Notes under the pieces: generated by a model
What the model saw: only the letters and a program-made list of their open reading frames with translations
Told to the model about the DNA's origin: nothing
The model's database searches: none
Position numbers and translations under genes: made by a program
Part shown: positions 36,913 through 45,830 of the stretch, in pieces
Position numbering within the stretch: position 1 is the stretch's first letter
How the letters are laid out: each line of letters starts with the position of its first letter
From: Paraburkholderia sejongensis
GTDB lineage: Bacteria; Pseudomonadota; Gammaproteobacteria; Burkholderiales; Burkholderiaceae
Assembly (NCBI RefSeq): GCF_020880815.1
Contig: NZ_JAJITD010000021.1
Span: 1 to 64,000, forward strand
DNA: 64,000 bases
Reading direction: 5' to 3'

Positions 36913-36977
36913 ACGCCGCCGGCCGGTCTGCCGGATGAAGTTTTCACGAAATCACCACCCAGCCCTACGTTTATCCG

Positions 36978-39554
36978 ATGATAAGAACTCCGACCGTGCC
37001 GCGAACGGACAACGGCGCCGCCGTCGAAACGCCGCCCTTGTCGCAATTCCAGAGCTGGCAAATGTGTACCACGCCTGCTGGCGCCGTCGCTCAGCCGGAA
37101 GCCTTGGCAGCAGTGAATTCAGCGGCGTGGCTCGAAGCACCGGTGCCCGGTACGGTAGCGCAAGCCCTCGCAATGCACGGCGCGTTCGATCCGCTCGATC
37201 CCTCGCCTCTGGGTCAGCAAGACTACTGGTACCGGTTACGTCTGTCCGGCACAGGTCGTCGCCTGATCCGTTTTCACGGTCTTGCAACCATCGCCGAGGT
37301 CTGGTGGAACGACGCGCTGCGACTCAAATCGAACAGCATGTTCGTCTGTCATGAAATTGACATCGACATTGGCACTGACACGAACACCCTTTACATCTGC
37401 TTTCGTTCGCTCGAACGCCATCTGAGTACGTCCGCGCCGTCAAAACGGGCGCGCTGGCGTACACGTCTGGTGGATACGCCCTCATTGCGCCAAGTTCGCA
37501 CTACCTTGCTCGGACATATGCCCGGCTGGTTCCCTTCGATAGAACCGATCGGCCCGTGGCGCGCTATCGAAATCGTCGATCCGGGAGGCCCGGTTCGTGT
37601 CTGGCAACATTTCGTGCGCGCATCGATGAGCGGCCGTGACGGCTTGCTCGAAGTCGAGATCAAACTGGCAGCGCCTGTCGAGGAACGACACGACGCATGG
37701 CTGCGTTGCGGAGAGCACGCGGCGCCGCTTACGGAACTCGCCCCTGGCACCTTCAGCGCGCGTCTCACCTTGCCCGAGGTCAGACTATGGTGGCCCCACA
37801 CTCATGGCGAACCGTCGCTATACGAGGTCACGGCCGATATTGCCGGAGTCAGGCTGTCACTAGGCCGAACCGGCTTTCGGACAATAACGCTTGAGCGCGG
37901 GCGTGACGGGCGCGGCTTTGCGTTATCAGTCAACGGCACGCCGCTCTTTGTACGCGGTGCCTGCTGGAGTAGCGCGGATCCATTGTGTCTGCACGCCGAC
38001 ACGTCCGCTTATCAGCACTATCTGCGCCTGGCAAAGTCCGCCGGCTTCAATATGATTCGGGTCGGCGGAACGATGACTTACGAAGCGGACGCGTTTTACA
38101 CCCTCTGCGATGAGTTGGGACTGTTGGTATGGCAGGATTTCATGTTCGCTAATTTCGACTATCCGTTGCTTGATACGGGTTTTGCAGAACTAGTCGAGCG
38201 CGAAGCGATCCAGTTCACGACGCGTACCGCCGGCAATCCCTCGCTCGCCGTTCTCTGCGGCGGTAGCGAGATTGCACAGCAAGCCGCGATGGTCGGACTG
38301 CCGCAACCGCAGTACAGCGTCGAACTCACAGAGAATACGCTTGCCGATATTACTGCAACATACCGCCCCGATGCTGTCTATGTCGGCGACTCTCCGCATG
38401 GAGGCGTCCTGCCTTTTTACCCGAACGAAGGCGCATCGCACTACTACGGCGTAGGTGCCTACCGCCGGTCGCTCAATGACGCCCGCCGAGCGGCGGTGCG
38501 CTTTGCGAGTGAATGTCTGGCCTTTGCCAACATACCATGCGATGCAACACTCGAAGCGATCGGTTCGCCCGCGCCGCACGAACCGCGCTGGAAGCGGGCC
38601 GTGCCGCGTGACCCTGGAGCCTCGTGGGATTTCGACGATGTTCGCGATCACTATCTGCATGACCTCTATCGAGTCGATGCGGGCCGCCTTCGTAGCGAAG
38701 ATCCGGCCCGATACTTGGAACTCTCTCGTGCCGTCATTGCAGATGTGATTTCCGAGACATTCGCGGAGTGGCGGCGAGTGGGCTCTGTTTGCTCGGGTGC
38801 GCTCGTTTGGCAAATGCAGGACGTTGTGCCAGGCGCAGGCTGGGGTATCGTTGACGCGTACCGCCGCCCGAAGTCCTGCTGGTACGCGATGAAGCAGTCG
38901 TTGCAGTCTCGACAGATTCTGCTGACGGACGAAGGCCTCAACGGTCTCGACATCCATGTATTCAATGATGGTCAGCAGACGCTCGAGGCCAACGTTGAAA
39001 TCGTGGCAATGCGCGACGGTAGTATGCCGCTCGCTCGCGCTCGCCACGAAGTGCGGATCGACGCACACAGCTCAGCCGTCTTCAACGCAGCCGAACTGCT
39101 GGGGCAATTTTTCGACTTCACCTACGCGTACCGGTTCGGTCCTCGAGAGCACGATACCGTGATTGCCTCGATGTATTCCGTTAACGGTGGGCTCCTGTCA
39201 CAGGCATTCTATTTTCTCGACCGGACACAGGCCGCCATATTCGAGCGGGGCGATATCGGCCTCGAAGCCGACGTGGAATTGATCGATGGACAATGGTGGG
39301 TCACTCTCCAGACACGCAGAGTTGCGCGCTATGTACAGATCTCCGCGCCTGGCTTTCTGCCATCGGACAACTGGTTCCATCTCGCGCCGGGAGCTGTTGT
39401 TCGAGTGGAGCTTGTAATTGACAGCGCTCCACACTCGTATCCCTTTGCGCGTTCCGACGTGAGAACATTCGATGCAAATGCAAATACCAAGCCCTCCACG
39501 ATCGAGGTCCGGGCAGTCAACTCGAGCAAAACCGCTCGCGTACGATGTAAGTAG
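36978..39554 (+). CDS. GH2-like (beta-mannosidase-type) glycoside hydrolase
   Basis: The 858-residue protein has a jelly-roll sugar-binding domain (about 40-190), an immunoglobulin-like domain (about 200-310) and a TIM barrel (from FVRGACWSSADPL, about 320-610), followed by beta domains. In the barrel E431 (CGGSEI, equivalent to the acid/base Glu of CGNNE in beta-mannosidases) and E512 (FASECLAFANIP, equivalent to the SEFG nucleophile) are present, so catalysis is possible. No signal peptide is seen, so it may be cytoplasmic. It follows the DUF1839 gene by 65 bases and closes the operon. An N-terminal stretch of about 25 residues is unstructured. Confidence 0.8.
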   Translation: MIRTPTVPRTDNGAAVETPPLSQFQSWQMCTTPAGAVAQPEALAAVNSAAWLEAPVPGTVAQALAMHGAFDPLDPSPLGQQDYWYRLRLSGTGRRLIRFHGLATIAEVWWNDALRLKSNSMFVCHEIDIDIGTDTNTLYICFRSLERHLSTSAPSKRARWRTRLVDTPSLRQVRTTLLGHMPGWFPSIEPIGPWRAIEIVDPGGPVRVWQHFVRASMSGRDGLLEVEIKLAAPVEERHDAWLRCGEHAAPLTELAPGTFSARLTLPEVRLWWPHTHGEPSLYEVTADIAGVRLSLGRTGFRTITLERGRDGRGFALSVNGTPLFVRGACWSSADPLCLHADTSAYQHYLRLAKSAGFNMIRVGGTMTYEADAFYTLCDELGLLVWQDFMFANFDYPLLDTGFAELVEREAIQFTTRTAGNPSLAVLCGGSEIAQQAAMVGLPQPQYSVELTENTLADITATYRPDAVYVGDSPHGGVLPFYPNEGASHYYGVGAYRRSLNDARRAAVRFASECLAFANIPCDATLEAIGSPAPHEPRWKRAVPRDPGASWDFDDVRDHYLHDLYRVDAGRLRSEDPARYLELSRAVIADVISETFAEWRRVGSVCSGALVWQMQDVVPGAGWGIVDAYRRPKSCWYAMKQSLQSRQILLTDEGLNGLDIHVFNDGQQTLEANVEIVAMRDGSMPLARARHEVRIDAHSSAVFNAAELLGQFFDFTYAYRFGPREHDTVIASMYSVNGGLLSQAFYFLDRTQAAIFERGDIGLEADVELIDGQWWVTLQTRRVARYVQISAPGFLPSDNWFHLAPGAVVRVELVIDSAPHSYPFARSDVRTFDANANTKPSTIEVRAVNSSKTARVRCK

Positions 39555-39563
39555 CCTGACTCA

Positions 39564-39588
39564 CCCAACCGCGACGCACGCGGGTTGG
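39564..39588. terminator. Bidirectional hairpin between converging genes
   Basis: CCAACC-GCG pairs with CGCG-GGTTGG around a 5-base loop with one bulge, exactly between the GH2 stop (39554) and the activator stop (39590). No clear T tract is present, so strength is uncertain. Confidence 0.5.
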
Positions 39589-39589
39589 A

Positions 39590-41014
39590 CTAACCATTGT
39601 CCGGAGTTTGGGCAGTCGCATTTCGCGGCCGAGGAATTCCATAGGCATCCATCCATCGATAGACGGTCGCGCGAGATACGCCCAATTCGCGTGCAACGCC
39701 GGCAAGGCGGCCTCGATTCCGGGCCAATGCCAGTTCAATCGTCTCCCGTTCGATCGCTTGCCTCGCAGCGGCAATCGACAATGGCGCAGCCTCCGGGTTA
39801 CGCTGCAACTCCAGATCCTCAGCGGTCACCAGTCGGCCTTTCGCCATCACCAGCGCTCGGCGGACTCGATTGATCAGCTCTCGAACATTGCCTGGCCAGT
39901 CGTGCTTGTACATGGCGTCAATCGCGTCAGCTGCAAATCCCCGCACACGATGTGGTGCGTCTGACCTGAAGCGCTCGAACATGTGCAACGCGAGCAGTTC
40001 GATATCCTTGCCCCGCGATCGTAATGGAGGCTGATCGACCCGCAATACGCAGAGTCGGTGAAACAGGTCCGCGCGAAAGCGCCCTTCGGGTATCGCGCCG
40101 AGCAGATCGACGTGGGTAGCGGACACTATGCGGCAGTCCACAGCCACCGGATCATTCCCGCCGAGCCGACGAATCGTGCGTTCCTGCAAAAACCGCAACA
40201 GGCTCGCCTGGCTATCCAATGGCAGATCGCCTATCTCGTCTAGAAACAGCGTGCCGCCGTCGGCCGCTTCAATGTGCCCGATCTTCCGTGTATTGGCGCC
40301 GGTAAACGCGCCACGTTCATAGCCGAACAATTCCGACTGCAGCAAATTATGAGGAATGGCGGCGCAATTGATCGCAACGAAAGCACCCGCGCGCCGCGGA
40401 GAACTCTCGTGAATGGCAACGGCCGTCAGTTCCTTGCCTGTGCCCGTCTCTCCCGAAACTAGAACCGGAGCGTCCGTACGCGCCACTCGGCGTATTGCCT
40501 CAAAGAGTTCCAACATCGCGTCGCATGTGCCAATCATGCTTTTTTCGACCGCGGGAACTTTCTCAAAACGCTGACCCGACAGACTCGCCATTCCGTAAGC
40601 GTGCCCTACCGAATCCGCAATTCGTTCGTCCGCCGAAGGCAACGTGATGTAATCGAAACAGTAGTCCCTAAGTAGCGATCGCACTGCCGGCATCTGAGCC
40701 TGATTCGAGTCGACGAGCGCAACCCACGCCACATCACGCAATTTTGCGCATGCAGCGGATATCTCGTTGAGCGCCTCTGTTGGGACGGTGCTCAGATCGA
40801 TTACTCCTCCTCTGACCTCGCCGCTTGCGGCGTAGATATTCCCCACATCCGCGACGACCTGCACGTGCCAGTCTCGCCGTTTCAGCTGTTCGCACAGACC
40901 ACGCTGCGGTATTTGCGTCAGGTAGATCAGCGGGCGCTGTTGAGCGGATCTCAACACAAGCTCCCCGTTGTCCAGTAAATCATCAGTTTCGTCATCATTG
41001 ACTCCGTATTTCAC
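39590..41014 (-). CDS. VpsR/BerB-like sigma-54 enhancer-binding activator
   Basis: The 474-residue protein has an atypical receiver-like N-terminal domain (about 28-145, LIYLTQIPQRGLCEQLKRRD, GGVIDLS), an AAA+ domain (about 158-390) with Walker A GETGTGKE (188-195), the sigma-54 contact loop GAFTGAN (235-241) and LFLDEIGDLPLDSQ, and a Fis-type helix-turn-helix (ELGVSRATVYRWMDAYGI). The GAFTGA loop is intact, so it should work with sigma-54. It resembles VpsR of Vibrio and, as I recall, BerB of Burkholderia cenocepacia, c-di-GMP-linked activators of EPS genes. The two sigma-54 promoters in this window are natural targets. Confidence 0.88.
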   Translation of the reverse strand: MKYGVNDDETDDLLDNGELVLRSAQQRPLIYLTQIPQRGLCEQLKRRDWHVQVVADVGNIYAASGEVRGGVIDLSTVPTEALNEISAACAKLRDVAWVALVDSNQAQMPAVRSLLRDYCFDYITLPSADERIADSVGHAYGMASLSGQRFEKVPAVEKSMIGTCDAMLELFEAIRRVARTDAPVLVSGETGTGKELTAVAIHESSPRRAGAFVAINCAAIPHNLLQSELFGYERGAFTGANTRKIGHIEAADGGTLFLDEIGDLPLDSQASLLRFLQERTIRRLGGNDPVAVDCRIVSATHVDLLGAIPEGRFRADLFHRLCVLRVDQPPLRSRGKDIELLALHMFERFRSDAPHRVRGFAADAIDAMYKHDWPGNVRELINRVRRALVMAKGRLVTAEDLELQRNPEAAPLSIAAARQAIERETIELALARNRGRLAGVARELGVSRATVYRWMDAYGIPRPRNATAQTPDNG

Positions 41015-41749
41015 TTTTCAGCCATCTCAAAAAAAGCTCCAAGTCTTCCAGAAGGATGTTTACCCTGTAGAGGGTATTCAGGAAGGCCTACATACCTAGG
41101 TTGGTACCGTTGTAAGCAAGGAGCCAGCAGTGCCGCGCTATAGCCGGGAACCTGAACATCTTGTTTGGCTTCTCCAGGCGTACGCATACCCGCATTCTTG
41201 CTGCTGAATACATTCTTTGTGGGGAGCGGCAGCAGAATCAGCGAGGGTCAACTACTCCCCCAGCCAGAACATCGCATTTCCTTGGAATGTGCCTCGACTA
41301 TCGTGGCCCACATACGGATCATTGCTCTGCGGCGCACAGACCGAAGGCGAAAGCGTTCGGTCACCTCGTCGCCATGTCGGATCCCATGTTGCGAGAGACT
41401 GCTGCATAGTTGCGATCTCGAGAATGTGGCCATACAGTTCTCAACCTTGCGATCGCACGGATCGATCACCCTCGCGGACGCACAAGCTATATCCTATCAA
41501 CAGGGAATTGCCGTCGCGCCTTTCCTTGACGTCCAAATAGCATCGGCCGCCATGTCCGATGCGTGTAGCCGCAATCAGGATCATGTCGACCGGCGATGGT
41601 GCATGTACTCAGAAAAATCCGCGCGAGATGGCGCTCGAATACGACTCACCCGGTAGTGCGACGAAACAATGGTAGCTGCTTGTCGTTGCACCGAACGTTA
41701 AAAATTGCAAGGTAATGCGTTTAAAATGTTAGGTAGCATCGACAACATC
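41015..41749. other. Gene-free region between activator and IS66
   Basis: The 735 bases hold the activator's upstream region and a small hairpin (TACCCT at 41061-41066 with AGGGTA at 41071-41076). Open frames up to 163 codons exist on the plus strand but have no recognisable motif or plausible composition, and I take them as non-coding. Confidence 0.5.
41742..41749. repeat. Target-site duplication of the IS66 element (left copy)
   Basis: ACAACATC at 41742-41749 is identical to 44241-44248 on the far side of the IS66 element. Eight bases is the duplication length typical of IS66, so the element arrived here by transposition. Confidence 0.85.
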
Positions 41750-41804
41750 GTAAGCGTGCGATTCGTACCGTGGCGGCGGGAGTTGACGGCCGGAGATGTT
41801 CGGT

Positions 41805-43352
41805 TCAGTGAACCGGCGTGGTGCGAGCGGTGGCCGGCAGCAGCGGCACGATATTCCAGGGCAGCAGTTCATCGACGCGGTTAATCGGGTGATCGGCGAT
41901 GCGTTCGATGACGTGATGCAGGTAGGCTTCGGGATCGATCCCGTTCAGACGCGCAGAACCGATGAGGCTGTACATCGCGGCCGCGCGATCGCCGCCGGAA
42001 TCGGCGCCGGCGAACAGATAGTTCCGGCGGCCGATGGCCACCCCGTGCAGCGCGCGTTCGGCCGGCAGGTTATCGATCTCCACTCGACCGTCGCTGCAGT
42101 AGTAGACGAGCGCGGCCCAGCGGTTCAGGGCGTATTGGATCGCTTTGCTGGTATCGGATTTCCCCGACAGTGTCAGGAGCGTCGCTTCGAACCACTGCTT
42201 CAGGCTGTCGAGCAGCGGAACCGCATGGGTTTGTCGGATTCGTCGACGCTCGTCAGGTGGTTTGCCGCGGATCTGCGCCTCGATCTGGTATAGCGCGCCG
42301 ATGCGCTCGAGCGCTTCAGTCGTAATCGGTGACTTCCTCACGACATGCAGGTCGTGCAGCTTACGTCGGGCGTGCGCCATACAGGCCGCCTCCTGGATCC
42401 GCCCACTCTTGTAGAGCTCGGCGTAGCCGGCGAAGGCATCCGCCTGCAACACGCCCTGGAAGTCCGCCAGGTGGCGCTGCGGATGTTCACCGCGGCGATC
42501 CGGCGTATAGGCAAACCAGACCGCAGGCGACTCGGTCGAGCCCGCCGGCCGATCGTCACGCACGTAGACCCAGAGACGCCCAGTCTTGGTCTGACCGTTA
42601 CCCGGCGCGAGCACGGGCAGTGGCGTGTCGTCGCCATGAACCTTGACGCCGCTGAGCACGTATCGGCGTAGCGCGTCGACCAGCGGGCTGAGCAACGCGC
42701 TGATCGAACCCATCCAGTAGGCCATCGTGCCGTGATCGAGCTCGACGCCTCCGCGGGCGTAGATCATGGACTGACGGTACAGCGGCACGTGGTCGGCGAA
42801 CTTCGAGATCGCGATGTGGGCCAGCAAGGCCGGGCCCGGCAGGCCGCGATCGATCGGCCGACTCGGTGCCGCCGCTTGCACGATGCAATCGCAGCACGCG
42901 CAGGCCAGCTTCGGACGACGATGGCGGATCACCCGGAAGTGGCTGCGCACGAATTCAAGCTGCTCGGACACGTCTTCGCCGAGCGCCTTCAGGGCGCCGC
43001 CGCAATCGGGACAGGCCTCGTGCTCCGGTCGATACTCGCGCTCTTCGCGTTCCAGATGTTCGGGCAGCGGTTTGCGTCCCGTCGCTTCGGCACGTTTGCG
43101 GGCGGGCTTCGACTGAGCCACCCCGGCAGCGCCTTCGTCAGCCTGCAGATCCTCAAGCCGAAGCTCGAGCTGTTCGATCTCCCGTTCGACCTTCTCCGAC
43201 TTGCGACCGAACTGCATCCGTCGCAGCTTGGCGATCGTCAGCTTTAGATGCTCGATCTCGATCGCGCGCGACGAGAGCTGCTCGCGCAGATTGGCGACCA
43301 TCGCCTTGAGCGCGTCAATATCGTCGGGGAGGTCGGTGGGAGGGGCAGACAT
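41805..43352 (-). CDS. tnpC: IS66 transposase TnpC
   Basis: The 515-residue DDE transposase has an N-terminal coiled coil (about 8-75), a zinc-binding stretch HEACPDCGGALKALGE, and the catalytic core with VKVHGDDTPLPVLAPG (Asp), a central HPQRHLADFQGVLQADAFAGY (Asp) and the terminal region GRVEIDNLPAERALHGVAIGRRNYLF (Glu). Size and order fit an intact IS66 transposase. It is the third gene of the element, about 50 bases after tnpB. Confidence 0.95.
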   Translation of the reverse strand: MSAPPTDLPDDIDALKAMVANLREQLSSRAIEIEHLKLTIAKLRRMQFGRKSEKVEREIEQLELRLEDLQADEGAAGVAQSKPARKRAEATGRKPLPEHLEREEREYRPEHEACPDCGGALKALGEDVSEQLEFVRSHFRVIRHRRPKLACACCDCIVQAAAPSRPIDRGLPGPALLAHIAISKFADHVPLYRQSMIYARGGVELDHGTMAYWMGSISALLSPLVDALRRYVLSGVKVHGDDTPLPVLAPGNGQTKTGRLWVYVRDDRPAGSTESPAVWFAYTPDRRGEHPQRHLADFQGVLQADAFAGYAELYKSGRIQEAACMAHARRKLHDLHVVRKSPITTEALERIGALYQIEAQIRGKPPDERRRIRQTHAVPLLDSLKQWFEATLLTLSGKSDTSKAIQYALNRWAALVYYCSDGRVEIDNLPAERALHGVAIGRRNYLFAGADSGGDRAAAMYSLIGSARLNGIDPEAYLHHVIERIADHPINRVDELLPWNIVPLLPATARTTPVH

Positions 43353-43403
43353 GCGGTGAGTTTACACGGCGCGACCCTCGAGCCCCCCACGCGTAATGAA
43401 CGT

Positions 43404-43760
43404 TTACAACGCGCTGCGCGGGCGCGCGGCGTCGATCGGCTGCCGCCAATCGAATCCCTCGAGCAGGAGCGAGAGTTGGGCGGTCGTCAGCGCGACCACG
43501 CCGGCATCGGCACGCGGCCAGGCGAAACGTCCCTTCTCGAGCCGCTTCGCCAGCAGACATAGCCCGCCGTCGCTCCAGTACAAACACTTCAGCAAGTCAC
43601 CACGCTTGCCGCGGAACACGAACACATGACCGGAGAACGGATCCTTCTCCAGCACGGTCTGCACCTTCGCCGCGAGCGAGTTGAAGCCGCAGCACATGTC
43701 CGTCGTGCCGGCCGCGATCCAGATTCGAGCGTTCTGAGGTAGGCCGATCACTTCAAGCAA
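43404..43760 (-). CDS. tnpB: IS66 accessory protein TnpB
   Basis: The 118-residue protein contains the TnpB signature IWIAAGTTDMCCGFNSLAAKVQ and GHVFVFRGKRGDLLKCLYWS followed by GLCLLAKRLEKGRF. It is needed for IS66 transposition although its biochemical role is unclear. Its start overlaps the end of tnpA by 13 bases. Confidence 0.95.
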   Translation of the reverse strand: MLEVIGLPQNARIWIAAGTTDMCCGFNSLAAKVQTVLEKDPFSGHVFVFRGKRGDLLKCLYWSDGGLCLLAKRLEKGRFAWPRADAGVVALTTAQLSLLLEGFDWRQPIDAARPRSAL

Positions 43761-44173
43761 TCCCGAAGAAATTGCTCGGCGCGGTCCACCGACAATCCAC
43801 GGATGCGCACGCGTCGTTTACCCACTTCGATTTCGATGTCGCAGTTCGTCGGCGCCATCTCCCTCATTTCCTCCGCCATTGCGTGCGACGTGGCGTGTTG
43901 CGTGGAGAGCATCGGCGCGTCCACCACGGTGACAGGTAGCAGTTCCGCACAGGACATCGGTTCGTCAGCTCTAGCCTGGCGAGCCTCGAGACTTCGCCGG
44001 CGCCACTGCGCAACCATATTGGCGTTCAGCCCATGAGATCGAGCAACTTCAGCGATTGAGCGATTCGGGTCGTTCGCCTCGGCCGCCACGCTCTCTCGAA
44101 ACTCCTGCGTGTAATTCCTTGATCCGGGTTGCCGGCCTTTGGCCTTCGGTTCCATTAGTCTGATTCCCATCAA
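43748..44173 (-). CDS. tnpA: IS66 accessory protein TnpA (HTH)
   Basis: The 141-residue protein begins with a helix-turn-helix of the IS3/IS66 OrfA type (SRNYTQEFRESVAAEANDP, SIAEVARSHGLNANMVAQWRRR) and ends with the IS66-specific tail DIEIEVGKRRVRIRG. It is the first gene of the IS66 operon; its promoter should be in the right end of the element. Confidence 0.92.
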   Translation of the reverse strand: MMGIRLMEPKAKGRQPGSRNYTQEFRESVAAEANDPNRSIAEVARSHGLNANMVAQWRRRSLEARQARADEPMSCAELLPVTVVDAPMLSTQHATSHAMAEEMREMAPTNCDIEIEVGKRRVRIRGLSVDRAEQFLRDCLK

Positions 44174-44240
44174 ATTGTGATGGGAATCAGATTGTCGTAA
44201 CCATTCCTCGCGGGAAAGACGGTACTGATCGCGCGCTTAC

Positions 44241-44248
44241 ACAACATC
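44241..44248. repeat. Target-site duplication of the IS66 element (right copy)
   Basis: ACAACATC directly follows the right terminal repeat and matches the left copy at 41742-41749 exactly. Confidence 0.85.
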
Positions 44249-44418
44249 AGCATAGCTACAGTAATGAATAGTGGATGACCCGGGTTGATTCCTCTTTGCG
44301 CTCGATCGACGGAGATGCCGCGCCCGTTGCTCAAAGCGGTCTTCCATTCAGTGCCAATGTGGCACGTTAGCTGCGAATCCGAGCCAGCGTAACACGCCAC
44401 ATGGGTTCTCAAACATCG

Positions 44419-45786
44419 TCAATTCACTGTCTGCCTAAGGTAGTTTCTGATCTGCGGCAGAAAAGTCGTATTCGCACCCGTGACGTTAGGCGCGCCGGTT
44501 GCCGAGCTGCCTACCGGACCCAGCAGCGCTTTGCCGTCCAGCATGTTCGAACTGATCACGCTCTGACTCGCCGGACAGCCGCTCGATAGCAGAGAGGTCA
44601 GGGTACCTGCTATCGACGCGAATACATTGCCGGAAACGAGAAGCTGACACACGTTGCCCAACGCGCGGAAACCGGCGTAGGCCGAGCGGGAGACCTGGTT
44701 GTTCGTGACGGATACGAACGTCACCGCGCCTGCTCCAGTATCGAGCTCGATGGCAGCTTGTTGCGTCGGAAGACGACCGTTATTCGCGCTCGTCGAGTTC
44801 TGTATGTCCGAAATCAGGTTATTCGTAATGACGGCATTCGTAGCGTTGTAAGTTTGCCAGCTGTCCTCCTGGGATATCAGTACACCAGCGGCCTTCTGCA
44901 CACCTTGCACGGTATTGCCGGTGATCGTCACATCCGAGCCGCCGACCACCGAGATGCCTCGCCCCCAGTAGTTACCCGACAGCGTATTACCCGCAATCAG
45001 GATATTGCTACTCAGTGCCCCGTCGCCCTGATAGCTCACGACGGAAATCATGTCGTCACCCGTACCCGAGACGGTGTTGCCCTGCACGAGCACGTTGCGC
45101 GAACCATAAGTGGTATGGATACCGTCGGCGAGCGTGTCCTGAACCCGGTTCCCCACGATCGCAATATCGTTGCCGCCAAACACGAAGATGCCCGCACTGG
45201 CCCCGCCGCGGATTGTGATATCAAGTACCTGAACGCCGGTGCCGGTTACCTCCACCTTTGTCGAACTCGGTGTCGCGAGCCGCGTTGATCCGGCTCCAAT
45301 CAAAGTGAGACCTGCAAGAGTCGAGTTGCTGCCGCTCATCACAATTGTCTGATCGTTTACGGTGGTTGCGATTAGCGTTGCACCGTATCCCGAGATCACA
45401 ACTTGCGGGTTTTTCACAGCAAGCGAATGAGTGACGACGTACTGTCCCGGCGCAAACACCAAACGCTGTCCCGTCTGCAATCCGTCGAATGCCCGTTGAA
45501 GCGAGTCGGCCTGGTCGCTGCCGCCAGTGGCGGGAAACACCGTCGCATCGGGGATCGTGGAGCCGCCTGTAGAAGACGGTGTGCTCGTCGGAGCTGGCGT
45601 ACCTGCCGAGACCGACGCGCCTGTTGGCGCATTGGTCGATGCGCTACTGGGATTGTTCTCTGACGATGGGCCGTCCGGATTGTCAATCGTCGATGGGTGG
45701 GAGTTACCGCCACTACCACCACCGCCTCCACACGCAGCCAGGCAGATACCAACAGTCACTGAAGCAGTCCGGAATAGTTTTTTCAT
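44419..45786 (-). CDS. Secreted right-handed beta-helix lipoprotein
   Basis: The likely start is ATG 45786 (MKKLFRTASVTVG), giving 455 residues; an upstream in-frame start at 45816 would add ten. A lipobox (ACGGGGG) follows the signal peptide, then a Ser/Pro/Thr-rich linker (about 25-85), then a long parallel beta-helix with repeated N-T-V/N-x-V turns (NRVQDTLADGIHTTYGSRN, GNTVSGTGDDMISVV), like pectate-lyase-fold and NosD/CASH proteins. It could be a polysaccharide lyase or a binding protein; no catalytic set is identifiable. An IS6-type end lies only 45 bases upstream, so its native promoter may be lost. Confidence 0.8.
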   Translation of the reverse strand: MKKLFRTASVTVGICLAACGGGGGSGGNSHPSTIDNPDGPSSENNPSSASTNAPTGASVSAGTPAPTSTPSSTGGSTIPDATVFPATGGSDQADSLQRAFDGLQTGQRLVFAPGQYVVTHSLAVKNPQVVISGYGATLIATTVNDQTIVMSGSNSTLAGLTLIGAGSTRLATPSSTKVEVTGTGVQVLDITIRGGASAGIFVFGGNDIAIVGNRVQDTLADGIHTTYGSRNVLVQGNTVSGTGDDMISVVSYQGDGALSSNILIAGNTLSGNYWGRGISVVGGSDVTITGNTVQGVQKAAGVLISQEDSWQTYNATNAVITNNLISDIQNSTSANNGRLPTQQAAIELDTGAGAVTFVSVTNNQVSRSAYAGFRALGNVCQLLVSGNVFASIAGTLTSLLSSGCPASQSVISSNMLDGKALLGPVGSSATGAPNVTGANTTFLPQIRNYLRQTVN

Positions 45787-45830
45787 AATGCTCGCTTGGG
45801 CTATTGCAATTCTCATGACCTTGTCTTGCG

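Larger units (their letters stand above)
41750..44240. mobile_element. IS66-family insertion sequence, complete (2491 bp)
   Basis: The left end reads GTAAGCGTGCGATTCGTACC and the right end (minus strand) GTAAGCGCGCGATCAGTACC, good IS66-type terminal inverted repeats. It carries the three standard genes tnpA, tnpB and tnpC, all on the minus strand, with no visible frameshift. ACAACATC is duplicated exactly on both sides (41742-41749 and 44241-44248). Intact genes and a perfect duplication suggest a recent insertion that may still be mobile. Confidence 0.92.

Noticed and set aside
41161..41656. Open frames of 82-163 codons between the activator and the IS66 element
   Set aside because: Compositions are irregular, no family motifs, overlapping frames of equal quality on the same strand.
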